Assembly (NCBI RefSeq): GCF_030269925.1
Contig: NC_085126.1
Span: forward strand, 2,730,501-2,794,500
Origin: Bombyx mori
Taxonomy: Eukaryota > Arthropoda > Insecta > Lepidoptera > Bombycidae
Direction: 5' to 3'
DNA length: 64,000 nt
The notes beneath the pieces were generated by a model. The model was given only the letters and a program-made list of their open reading frames with translations. It ran no database searches and had not been told where the DNA came from. Made by a program: the position numbers and the translations under genes. How positions within the stretch are numbered: position 1 is the first letter of the stretch; every line of letters begins with the position of its first letter. Positions 34,784 to 47,300 of the stretch are shown piece by piece.

Positions 34784-37700
34784 ATGCCTAAACGCATTCC
34801 GTTTCACGTTGTCTATGCTACAAGTGAGTATTTCATTTATATTATCTATGTAATGTAATGCATGTATAAATCACAACAATAATAAAAAATGCCGGGCAAA
34901 TACATACTGCACTGTGCAAAATACATTTCCTAGTTTTTTGTTTAATTAATAAATAGGTATATTGTTGTAACTTCTATTTTTGAGTAATGTATTTTTCAGT
35001 CTATGATATATATAGGTAGTATATGTGCATTTCCCTGGAAAGGTCTGGCCACTGAGCAAGTAATCACTACGGGTCTGGCGTGGTGTCAATTAAATAATTA
35101 AATTTGTTTCGTTCTAAAAATTGTTCAAGAAACATACAACCTATTGTAGTTTATAGCCGACTTAACTTAATAGGTGTATGGCTCTAATAAAGAATGAAAG
35201 AAAAAAGAAAAAAAAAGATAAAAGTCACAATAACTGTTTATAGTTTAACGCAGGGCAACCGCCGAACGATCAAACAAAGCTTGGTTTTAAGAAAGTTTTA
35301 ATTATTAAATAAAAATAAAAATAAATATTTTAGTCTCAAATGATAGAAATTTTATCAATAATCCGATTAAGTTGCTATTGAAATCATATTTTCTAGCGCG
35401 GGAACATCACTGTTCTGTATTCCAGTATTTTTTTCTTATTTAAACAAAAAGGCGCTTTTTTCAAATGTTACTACATACTAGACTGTTAAGTTACATTCAG
35501 CTAAGCTTTGTAATGTAGGAATTGTAATTCTGAGAATTAAAAGCTCTCCGTTTCCCTGTTGTGTCACGAAAATTCCGTAACTCCCAAATACGTAGATTGG
35601 CCGAATGCCAGACGGGCTTGACTTAATCGTTTCCAACTATTTCCAACATTCATCTCGCAGTATGGCCAATGCGACAGCAGTTCAATGACTCGCTGCATTA
35701 TGACAAATATGAGGAACAAATATTAGAACTAGCTCACTGAGTTTCTCGACGGATCTTCTCAGTGGGTCGTGTTTCCGATCCGGTGGTAGATTCTGCGAAG
35801 CACTGTTCTTGCTGGGGACAGTGTTAGCAACACTCCCGCTTTGAATCCCGTTAGTTCACCTACACGTCAAGGAGCTGAAATAGCCTCTCAAGGCTATCAG
35901 CATAGGTAGAAAAAAAAATCGAATTTCAAATCACAAAGCCGCCGAAAAAGTTTTCACTATACCAAAAATTAAGTTAATTCGGTTTCAAAGAATAATAAAT
36001 TCACTCTGTTCGGTTATGAAATATATGATAATGCATAGAATCCTTAAATTGATGCCATAAAACTTACAAAACAAAATTAACGGATCAAAATTCGAGTAGT
36101 GATAAGAAAGAATATTCCCAATTGATTATATTGTATCTAAAGAGGGTCTTAGCTAGCTTTGGCTTATAATAATATATAATGTAGTGGTCTTTAAGGCATC
36201 ATTAGCATGTACAGTATTAGACCGATATTAATCCAATTACGGTGTAATTACGAATGTTTCCAATACTTCACGGAATGTTTTACGTGAATAGACTCCCATT
36301 TTTAACCATTCGATGCTGAGCTATATTAAAAATCTGAAGCATACGGGAAAACTATTTTTAAATTAATTGTGAATTTATACCTGCACATAGAAGATAGTTG
36401 TAGGTCTCTGACTATGCTGGTTTTTACAAGAGACATATATAAATGTACTAAAAATAAATATTGTTACACCGGTAAGAGTAACGCCATCTATTGCCGAATA
36501 GCAGGAACGAATATCAAAGGAACTAGTAACATCGAGAACGTTCGAGAAGTACAGCGCAATCTATTGTCGGATAGCGGAAACACACGTCGAAGCTACTCGA
36601 CTTGCCTAGAATGCTCTCGATAAATGTAGGGATGTCGTATCGACTATAAAAGCGTTGCAGAGATGGCACGAAGTCAGTCAGTAAACGAATCACCTGAAGC
36701 GAAACGCAAGAAGTGAAATGAGAATTTTAAAGTGTTCATTCTTTTTATTGAAGTGGTTACTGGAGCCCATAGACACCTACAACGTAAATGCACCACCCAC
36801 CTTGAGATATAAGTACTAAGGTCTTAGTATAGTTACAACGGTTGGCCCACCCTTCAAACCGAAAGTTATTACTGCTTCACGGCAGAAATAGGCAGGACGG
36901 TGGTACCTATCCGCGCGGACTCACAAGAGGCCCTACCACCAGTAATTACGCAAATTATAATTTTGCGGGTTTGATTTTTATTACACGATGTTATTCCTTC
37001 ACCGTGGAAGTCAATCGTGAACATTTGTTGAGTACGTATTTCATTAGAAAAATTGGTACAACGCCTGAGATTCGAACACCGGTGCAGCGCTCAACACGAA
37101 TGCACCGGACGTCTTATACTTTAGGCCACGACGACTACTAAAAGTAAATGTTTTAAGTGTTAAATATAGTTTTAATTTGCACTTCGATAGAATATTTATT
37201 TATCCCGAACCCCAGCGCGTAACAGTATTTTATAAGTAATTTACTGGAATTAAACAGGTGAAGACAGTTGTTACCCGGCTTGTGAGCTGAATGCCCAAGG
37301 TCCTGCGGCTCGGGGTTGGCGCAGCGATGGCCCTCCGCCCCACGAACTTCTACTGCGGCTCACCAGCGTCACAAACGTGCACAAGCTACAGTTGTTGGCA
37401 CACCATCAGCTCATACGTAATTCGTATAGATTAATTATCGCAAACGCGTATTTATGATATTTCAACCACCTAATTGTCTATCGCGGCGCCACGTATGTAC
37501 TACGTTAAGGCACCACACGAGAACCCTCTCATCGTGGCCGACGGTAACTACATAGCCGATCCTACGGACCGAATGGTAAACAGTCCACGTCGTCCAAAAC
37601 ACGTCATCTCGGATCCTCCCGATCCACAAACGGTGCTTTTAGGTACTCTAAGCACCGGTCATCGTTCTCGTCGAACCCGTCGCCTACGACGAAGGGCTCG

Positions 37701-38327
37701 GCAAGTAAATTAACCCACAGACACAACCCACTGAGTTTCTCGCCGGATCTTCTGAGTGGGTCGCGTTTCTGATCCGGTGGTAGATTCTGAGAGGCACGGT
37801 TCTTGCTAGGGTTTGTGTTAGCAACATCGTCAAGTTTGAGCTCTGTGAGCTCACCTACTGGCCCGGTGACGCTGACATGGTCTCTCTAGATCATCAGCTT
37901 AGGTAGGAAAAAAAAACTACGTGTAGACCAATGAACTGTTGAAGGTGGCGGAAATACTTTGGACGCAAGCAGCGTATGAATGGTCTTTGTGGCCTGAAAG
38001 AGAGCTATGACCAGCAGTGGATGTCTGTAGGCTGAAAGACAGATCTTGCAGTCAACCAAAACCTCGACTGATTGTTCATTCTCTTTTGTGCTCTCATTCT
38101 CTCAAGCTCGAATTATGCGGAAACGTCACAAATTGTGACCACTTGGAATACCCAGATATTGTCTTGCTTGTTTCTACTTGAATGTATAAACTTCAATATT
38201 TTGTTTAGTTTTCGAGAATCGTAGGTAGATAGATATAATTAATAGAATTTCGAATAATTAGCAGGAACAAAAATTAATGAAGACGTGAGATTTGAACCAT
38301 AAAATTAGTTTTAATTAAGTCTATAGA

Positions 38328-38397
<70 letters not shown>

Positions 38398-41300
38398 CCG
38401 TACCTCTAGCAAACAACAAAGCCAGAGATTCATGTTTACATTTTTTGTTTTGTTTTAATTTTAATTATACTTTATACTCCTGCCCATAAGGGGCTTAAAA
38501 ACTAGGTCACGCATTCATTCCGAGCCTCTTTATCATACCAGTTCTCGCATTTATTCCTCTCGTACTTTCATTCATTCCATTCATACTTTGCATTCCTAGC
38601 TGCGGTTACTAAAAGGAGGGGAGGGGAGTAGGGCTGTTGGGACTCTTTATTTCTATAATTATTTACATTTCCTTATTCTACCTTCAACCTAGTACATGTA
38701 CACTTAATCCTATTTACTTAAGCTAGGTTATTTACAACAGTAATAATATGTTAAAATATTATATGTTATAAAAATTTCTTATGTTCTATTTCTTTTATTA
38801 ACCTCCTTTATAATTTTTATAGCATATTTTAGGAACAAGTTCCTCGCACAGGTTTTTTTCATTAAATTGGGGAGTTCTCGCGCATGGAGTCTTTGGCCCA
38901 GTTCGACCTCCAAGTCGAATCGTGCTGAGCCAAAGACTGGACACTCCAGAAGCACGTGGGCCACTGACTCGTCGACGTAAGGGTCACAGATGCATGCTGG
39001 GCTCTCCTTGCACTTGAACCTGGCCAAGTACTCGGAGAACCCACCATGCCCTGTGAAGGCCTGTGCTACCTCCTTGGTCATTTCGATCTTTCTGATTATC
39101 CTGTATGCCTCGGACGCGATTGGGAAGTACAGCTTGGTGACTGAGGCCGTTTGTTCGGCGCTGTACCTCCGATCCCATTCGGCGAGCGTGTCCATGCGGA
39201 TTACACGCTTCGCGAATGAGACCGGACACCGGTCATAGTTGGGTTTCTTCTTCAACCTCAGGGCGGCCGCTTTAGCCAGGGCATCGGCCCTCTCATTCCC
39301 CTCAAGTCCCGCGTGAGCCTTAATCCAAAACAAGGAGACGCTCTTGCCCTGCGTTTTGCAGTGACTAAGAGCGCCCCTCATCCGGACCGCAAGGACGTGA
39401 AGGGAATCCGGGTCAGCCACTGTCTGAAGGGCCGCCATGGAGTCGCTGAAGATGGCGAAAACGTTCTCTTTTCGCCGGCTGATCTCATTTGCAGCTTCAC
39501 AAAGGGCCAAGAGCTCTGCCTGGTAGACGGTACAGTGGGGCGAGAGAGCAAGTTTGAGGGTTTTGGCTTCGGCCTCGCCAGTCCAGATGGATAGCGCGGC
39601 CCCGACCTTGCCCTCAATCTTGCTCCCGTCCGTAAATATACGCACCTCATATCCTCGATGTTCGAGGTATTGCTCCTCGTCTACCAGGCTTCGTAGCTCC
39701 ATCCCAACTTGTTCCGCTGGATGAGGCCTCTCCAGTGCCGATGCCACCCGCTCGATATCCCTGTCTCCCAGCACCGGCAGATGCGCCCCCCTCTTGGCCA
39801 CGTATAGCGAGGCCATCTCGCGTACGCGTAGGTCAAGGGGGAGCACCCCTGCCAGCACCAGTGCTGAGTTCAGGGATACCGTTCGGTAGGCTCGACAGAG
39901 CTTCTGTGCGAAGCTACGCTGGACCGCGTTGAGGCGCTTCCGCACTCCCAGTTTGTTTGCGGCCGGCGCCCACGCGCTCGAGGCATACAGGATCACGGGT
40001 TCAACCACTGCGATGTATATGGTCTTGATAACTTCGGGGTGCAGACCCCAGCCAACTTTGGCTGCCCTGGTTAGCCTTTTGTATAGGTTTGCGGCTTTAG
40101 CGCAAACATTGGCAACATGGGTGTTAAATGTAAGTTTATGGTCGATGGTGAGCCCTAACAACAGTACCTCCTTAGACATGCCAATGTCTACCCCGCCCAT
40201 GCTCAGGCGCGGGGTGTCATGCTTCAGCTTCCGCGTGATTACCATCGCACAGGTTTTGTGCGGAGCGAATTTCAGCTTGTTTATGACACCCCACGCCCGA
40301 ACATACTCGAGGGCGGCATTGGCACGTCTCTGAACGTCCATCGCTGTATCCCCGTCGAAGAGGAGGACAACGTCGTCAGCAAACGCCTGGACGTAGTCCC
40401 CTCTGGTACTGAGTCCCTTAAGCAGAGGATCGAGCAAGAGGTTCCACAGGATAGGGCCTCCTATGGAGCCCTGGACGCATCCTTTTCCCGTGGCTCTCAG
40501 ATGTTCGGCGCCCATGTAGCGGACTCCAACCGTCCTGTCGCTCATATAACTATTCATTACTCCCCGTATACCAACCGGGCACGACTCCTCGACGAGCCTC
40601 ACCTTTATGGCCGGCCACCAGGCGCTGTCGAAGGCCCCCTCTATATCCAGCGAGACCATTAGGATCAGTTTCTTGTCAAGAAGCTTTTCTCTAATGCGTT
40701 CCAACAGGGTATATAGGGCGTCTTCGGTGCTCCTCTGTGGCATAAAGCCATATTGGTGAGCGCTCATGCTCGGCAAAATATGGTACTTTAGACGTGCCAC
40801 TATCATCTTCTCATATACCTTCCCCAGCACAGGCAAAAGGCCAATCGGTCTGTGCGCTTTGGGGGTGGCGTAGTTGTTCTTGCCAGGTTTTCTGAGTATG
40901 ATGACCGTGGCCGCCTTCCACACCTTCGGGAAGTAACGCAGCTCGAGGCACTTGTTTACGAGCGCCAGGAACAGCTCGGGATCACTGTTGACCGCTTCCT
41001 TACAAATGTCGGCGGTCAATCCATCGGCGCCTGGAGCCTTCTTGGGGTTGAAGGACCTCACCGATCTGTCGAGCTCGTGCATGGTGAACGGGGGGTCTCG
41101 AGCGCCGCCACTGTCGCTATCTAGTTCAGCGGCTCGCCTCCTCGTCTCGCCATGCCCGGGATCGTCCAAATCGGTAAGGTCCTCCGGATAAAACGTTTCA
41201 GCCAAGTACGTGGCTGAACTATCCGCGTCCAGCACTATCCCTTCCCGCTCCATGGGTATGTCTTCCTCCCGTCTCGAAACCCTGCCTATCACCCGATAAA

Positions 41301-44300
41301 TCCCCTCCCACATGCCTTCGCGGTCCTGCCTCTCGCAGAACCCCTTCCAGCTTGCGATCTGGGCCTCTTTTATCGCAGCCCGGTATTTTGCCCGTTCCTC
41401 CAGGTACTCTTGCACCACCCTCGGCCTCCGGGCCAGTGCGGCACATCGGATCCTCCTCTTTCTGGTGACAACACGCCGTTTCAACCCGGCGAGCTCCTCC
41501 GACCACCATGGCACAGAAAATTTCTCCAAATTTTTCTTTTGTGGTATTGTGTGTGTACAGGCGTTTGTAATAGTGTTAGTGTATGTTACTGTGATTTGTT
41601 CAATTTCCTGTATAGTGTTAATATTATTTATTGCGTCCCTGTTCAGTGTAGTGCTCAGCAGTAATTCGCCCAGTTTCACACGAAACTGGGCCCAATTTGC
41701 CTTTTTCGTGTTGTATATGCGTGTGGTTCTGTGTACTGTATGTCCTTTGGACTTGTGTAAATTAATTTTGAACTCTATACCATTATGGTCGGAACTCGTC
41801 AGGTCTTCCAGCACTCGCCAATCGTCCACCAGGCCGAGTACATCCGGTGAGCATGCCGTGATATCGACATAGCTCGTCAGGTGTCGCTCCCCTCGGATTA
41901 CGTCGAATGTGGGAATTTCGCCTTGGTTGAGGACATGGAGACCGAGCTCGTCGAGGGCCCCCAGCAACGCTTCGCCCCTGCTGTTGGTCGATGGTCCTCC
42001 CCACCAGACACTCCTGGCATTGACATCGCCACCGATGATGATGTTGGTGGCTTTTCCTACCTTCCTTAGGTGGTCGAGAAAGGGTTCTATAGGCTTGTCC
42101 GGCTCGAAGTAGAGCGATGCCAGCGTGATTTCCCAGGTACCAGTACGAATCCCCACCACCACGATGTTATTGGTGGTGAGTTCTGGGTACTGTATAACGC
42201 TAATATTAGCGTCAAAGACGGCTATTGCCGCTTTTACAGTGCCCTCCTCGATCCTGGTATTCTGGAAGACCCTTACGCCCCGGACACCACTCATACTTTT
42301 ATTGCCACCCACATACGGCTCTTGCAGAAGAGCAGCGATTGCTTGCCGTTTAGTAGCCTCCAACATCAGCTCGGTAGTTGCCAATTTCTGTCTTTGTAGA
42401 TTTGCCTGGAGTATCCTGTGGGGAGTCCTTTCCGTTGGCATGACCTTAGCAATACGCTACCGAGGCTCTCGCTATCTCGTCCATGCGTTTTCTAATCGGG
42501 CAATCACCGCTGAAGGCGCTGTGTACGCAGTGTGCCATCTTGGCCAACACGCAGTTCCTACACTGCGGTTCTTCCGCCGCCAGCCAGTGCGGACACTCTG
42601 CCCTGAGATGTGGGCCACCACAGTGGCAGCAGATATCAACTGCTTCCTTACAGAAGCGCCTGCCGTGCCCGTATCCCAGGCAGCGAGTGCATTGCACTAG
42701 CGGCGACTGGTCCTCCACTGGCACCGCCTGCATGTCGACCCAGAGGCGAGACTTCTCCAGCGCTCTCCTCCAAACTACCGGAGACGCTGTCAAGACGATG
42801 TGATTTGTGTGCGGGTTTCGGGCACGACGCCTAAACTTTACCCCAACCCTAGCCTCTCCGTCGCTGAGGCCGCGAAAAACATCCCCATTTTGGTTCTTCA
42901 GGGCCTCCAAAATGTCCTCGTCCGTGTGGACGCTTAGGACTCCCCTCAGAACCAGCATGGGGTCCTTGTTTTTTACTTCCTCAACGACGAGGTGCTTTCC
43001 TGCTTTATTTATTTTCTCTTTAATTTTTTCCCGTTGCTCCACCGTTCTACACCCCATAATTATCTTTCTGTCTCTCCCCTTCCTAACCCTCTCTATTTCT
43101 ATTCCCCCCCCCTTTGCGTCGATTGCCCTGCGCACCTTGTCCATGACCTCGTCCCCGGTGTCCGAGGCCTCCTTCGAGGTAATGACGACGGAGTGCAGTG
43201 CTGCCCTCCCTGGGAGGCGCCCACTTGGGGGTCCTGCCGCTACACTCGCGTACGTCATTTTTGAGACGCTCTCCGTCTGCGTTTCCACCGCGCTCCTCAG
43301 CAGCTCCAGACTGCGTGCGTTCTCTATTAAGAGGACGGAGTGCTCCTCCAGCTTCCCCAAGAGCTTATCGCTCATGTCCCTATCGACGCAGCCGGCGTTG
43401 GTCGGGGCAGGAGAAAGCTCTAGCCTTGCTGTTTGTGTATTTAGACCACCTAGTCCTCTTAGCTCTGCGTCCAAGGCCTTTATAATTGTGTATAGCTCAT
43501 CAATCGCATTCGTTACATCCTCCCTGATTTCATTCCTCAGGTTCCGCGATTGACCGATTTTTGTTTTTGCCCTGGTAACGCTGGCTCTCGCTTGTTTTAA
43601 TCGCGAGGCTTTTATCGTTGTGGAAGGGGAGGGCGGTCCCGGCTCACTTATAGCCACCGGGTGGCTGGACACGGGGGGCGTACGCGCCAGTGCCGTCCTA
43701 GGTTTGAGCGGCACTCGCGCGGGTGCACTGGAAGTACCCGGAGTCAGTTGAGTGTCGCCTTTTGGCGATACAGTCCCTGTCCTAGTGGCTATCGTGGTCG
43801 TTTGCGCCCCAGATTGTTCAGGGGGGGAGCCAGTTACCGGACTGGGTCTCCCCTCCTCCCACTCCTTACTCTGCCTCAGGACTACCCGGTCAGTACCACT
43901 GTTTGATCTATCACCTGCGCTGCTGCGCTTTGTTGGTGGCGTTCTATGGCCGAACATTCTGAGGTACACGTCAGTTAATTAAAATAAAATTTGAATAATA
44001 ATAAAAGTAATTTAAGTAAAACAATAAGTTGTCATAAATCGTTAAAATTCAAAAAAAATAATAAAGGAGGTCAAAGTAGTCTCTGATTATAATTAACTTA
44101 CTGTAAATAGTTCAAAAGTTTTATATAAGTTATATAAGTTGTTGTAAATTTTTGACAGTAAGCAATGATCAGAAACCTTGTACAAATTAAAATTAAAGGT
44201 AAATTAAATTGACAATATACGTCAGTTCAGTTCTGATGTACGCTTTTTAAGGAATACAATAATGTATTCCCAGTTTGAATAAACACTAATATTAATATAT

Positions 44301-47300
44301 TCTAAATTTATCCTAAATATTAATTAAGTCCGCTATATTTATGACGGCAAGTCACCAAACCGCGTGTCATTAACGTTCGTTATATTTCCACTTGTCGCAC
44401 ACACAATAATTCCACAAGCTAGCAATATTATATTCAATGTTAATTTAGTTCAAATACAAGTGCAATAAAAAGTGCAGGAAGCAAAAGAGAGAACAAGATG
44501 GTGCGGCGCGTGAGTGACTCAGTCGCTCGCTTGTATTAAGTCAACAAACGATCACGCCACTGTGTCGTGCAATTCTGATGATCGCTAGGTTGTTCAATTT
44601 TAATGGATAAATTTCTTTACGCACTAGGAGTATTAAGTTCTATCTACAGCCGGCCATTCCCTATCTCGCCCCCGACACGTACCACAAATGGATCTGGTCA
44701 ATAAATATATGCATATACCGCAGCTTTGTTAAACACACAATACACTTCTCCACTAAGTAAATATTATTAATGTTTATTAAACTTCCAACAAGCGGTCGAC
44801 AAGCGGCAGCAAGAAGTGGTCACTTGTCGGCACGCGGTCCTCCACACAATGTCTGCTCGTGACGACCGGCGGCTGTGCTACGTCGTCTGCTACGCGGTTA
44901 CGACGTGCTCTACGCCGGTGTTATTGTGCTCGCTTGGCGTAGCACTGGTCGCGTCTTCGCCTTATCGACGAAAACAAAGATCACGCCACTTCTTGAGACG
45001 GGAGATAATCGTGTCGCTCGCTCGCACTCGTGGTAGCCGCCTGTTTTACTCACCGCCTATCTAGCGGCTTAAGTCCTTCGCTAAATTCGCTAGGATCCTC
45101 ACTCACCACCTAATTATAATGTTTGCACTGTTTCAGATGTGTTTTTTACAGGGTTTTTGTACAATTTTAACACTATTTTCGTCACTTTATTCGCATCAGC
45201 TACGGAGCGCAACAGACAGCGTGTGGTCTCGACAGCGGAACGGAGCGGAATTCCTATAGATACTTTTAAAGTATTTGAGAATAACGGTATATCTAATTTA
45301 CCGCTAAAATTTGGTTATTTTGCAGAAGATACTATTTTTAACCTATCGATTTATAAAGATTATGATCAGATGCCTATAGCGTAGATACATCACAGTCTAA
45401 AAACCCTACCTTCACAGCGGCTTGCGTGGAAGTGCTAGTATCAGGAGGGTTGGTGTCCGAAGGAGCTGCAACACCATGCGGGGCGACCTACACGAGCGTC
45501 GGGAAGGTGACCCTCGCGAAACCGGCACCTCAGGCCAGGACCAGAGAACTCAGGTACTCATTATCTTCCATTAAATATCATTAACTTCCCCTACCTACTT
45601 GCTGGTAGCCTAAGAAGCTATTCCAGCCTAAGAGGCTATGCGCAGACGGGTAGGTGAGCTCACGGGTTCAAACTGAGACAATTTGCCAACACTAGTCTTA
45701 GCAAAAGCAGTGCTTCAACGAATCTACAACTGAATCAAAATCGCGACCCACTGAGAAGATTCGGTGAGAAACTCAGTGGGCTATGCCTATGAGGTGACAG
45801 ATCACGTCCTTAATGACAATAAAAAACGCGAGGTTACATCAGAGGTGTCTATAGATTTTGGTAAATATTAATCGATACTTGACCATTGTGAAAAAATAAT
45901 TGTCTTCGTAAAGCGACGCATTCATGTCAATTACCTACCACACAACTATTAATACACAAGGCTCACAGCTTTCTTGGTTTCCAAGCTAGTGAAGCTCTTA
46001 ATAAGGGCCATATAATTATATATATGTCGGGGGCAGCGCGCCAGGGATGGCTGAGCGGTAGTTTCGTCATCACTCGTATTCGATTGAACTCAGTTTAGTC
46101 AATAAAACTTTTCAATCATAATTATTGAAACTCAACACCCACAATTTTCACAATGACAGGATAAACCGACAGTTTCGTTCCACATACCGACATACCGACT
46201 GACTGACTGACTGACCGTCAGAGACTCACTGCTGAGACGGACGGAATCACTGTCTGACACGAATGCCACGACTCTGTCCACGTACCGCCATTTTATACTG
46301 TGGCGTTACGTAGTCTACCCTTCATTTTGTGATATTTATCAAAACAACATTTCATCATTTAAAATAATAATCAAAACCACCGTCTTAATATTACTAAAAG
46401 TCGTCAACCACGACACGGCCATTCTGTCACTTTGACGTTTGTGTATCGTTGATATTCCGAACTATTGACCCGGATGCGACATATATATATATATATGCAT
46501 AAATTAATACGTATACACAGAAATACATGTAATATTCTATACTTACATAAGTGTAAATATATGTTTTTTTGCAATATTAAAAGGAATAAAAAATTCTAAC
46601 GTAAACTTAATACGAACAAATTAAACATCAATTCAATTAATTCTATGACTATTCTATTAAATAGTTTTGTGGTAGGTACATTTGGGAACCAATGCTGTCT
46701 GATTTTATTCGAAATAGTTAAATTATTAATCTTCATATTTATGACATGGAAGTCTGTTAATATTACGTCTGTAATACACATCAATTTGAGATTTTGGTTA
46801 GTTATGTCTCGAGGTGACATTCACACTGCATCGTAATGTTACAAAAAGAAGCTTAAAAATCTGATGAAACAATAATGTTTGTCTTGTTTTCAGGTCAGCG
46901 GCCCTTCCAGAGTCAACGATAGCAAGATTCGTGAAGCTTAAATTGTCTGGACCTCATCCCCCAGCTAAAGAGACTGATCAGGTATCGAGATCCTTAAAAA
47001 TAATAATAATATTTATTACAGCTCTGTTGACTTAGTCGTGGATCGTAGGATTAGTTATTTTACGTAAGCACAATAATGAAATAGGCATCAATAGTTAAAG
47101 ATAAAATAACGAGACACGGTTTTATGAAAATAGCTCTTAAGACAATTACGGAACGATTATGGATAGAAGTAGAAGTAAGGATATTGAATAGAATACGAAA
47201 TGAATATGTTAAGAGGAAGTCTGAAAGTGACACCTGTGACAGAGAAGTTGAGAAGTGCGCGCTTGGGATGGTATGAACATGCGATGAGACGAAATGAAAA

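Larger units (their letters stand above)
38331..45253 (-). mobile_element. Full-length R1-clade-like non-LTR retrotransposon (LINE)
   Basis: Order on the minus strand: 5' UTR 45253-43970, ORF1, ORF2, 3' UTR 38778-38398, uninterrupted 67-nt poly(A) (T run 38331-38397). The 10-mer CTATAGATAC lies on both sides (38321-38330 and 45254-45263) as a target-site duplication; four following T residues could extend it. Both ORFs are free of stops. It is antisense to Cep104 within intron 2. The clade is judged from the two-ORF plan, three Cys-rich knuckles in ORF1, and the EN-RT-RNase H-CCHC order of ORF2. The target is not telomeric (TTAGG) or rDNA. Confidence 0.93.

Noticed and set aside
41312..41872. 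186-codon plus-strand frame
   Set aside because: Antisense shadow of LINE ORF2.
42807..43553. Long plus-strand open frame of 248 codons
   Set aside because: Antisense shadow of LINE ORF1; the low-complexity Ser/Leu/Pro content is typical of such shadows.
45139..45384. Open frame spanning the LINE 5' end and the flank
   Set aside because: It crosses the element boundary at 45253; the flank part has no splice-consistent context with Cep104 and no recognised motif.
46197..46216. CRISPR-like or tandem regulatory array (CTGA repeats)
   Set aside because: Short simple microsatellite; no spacer structure, and eukaryotic context.
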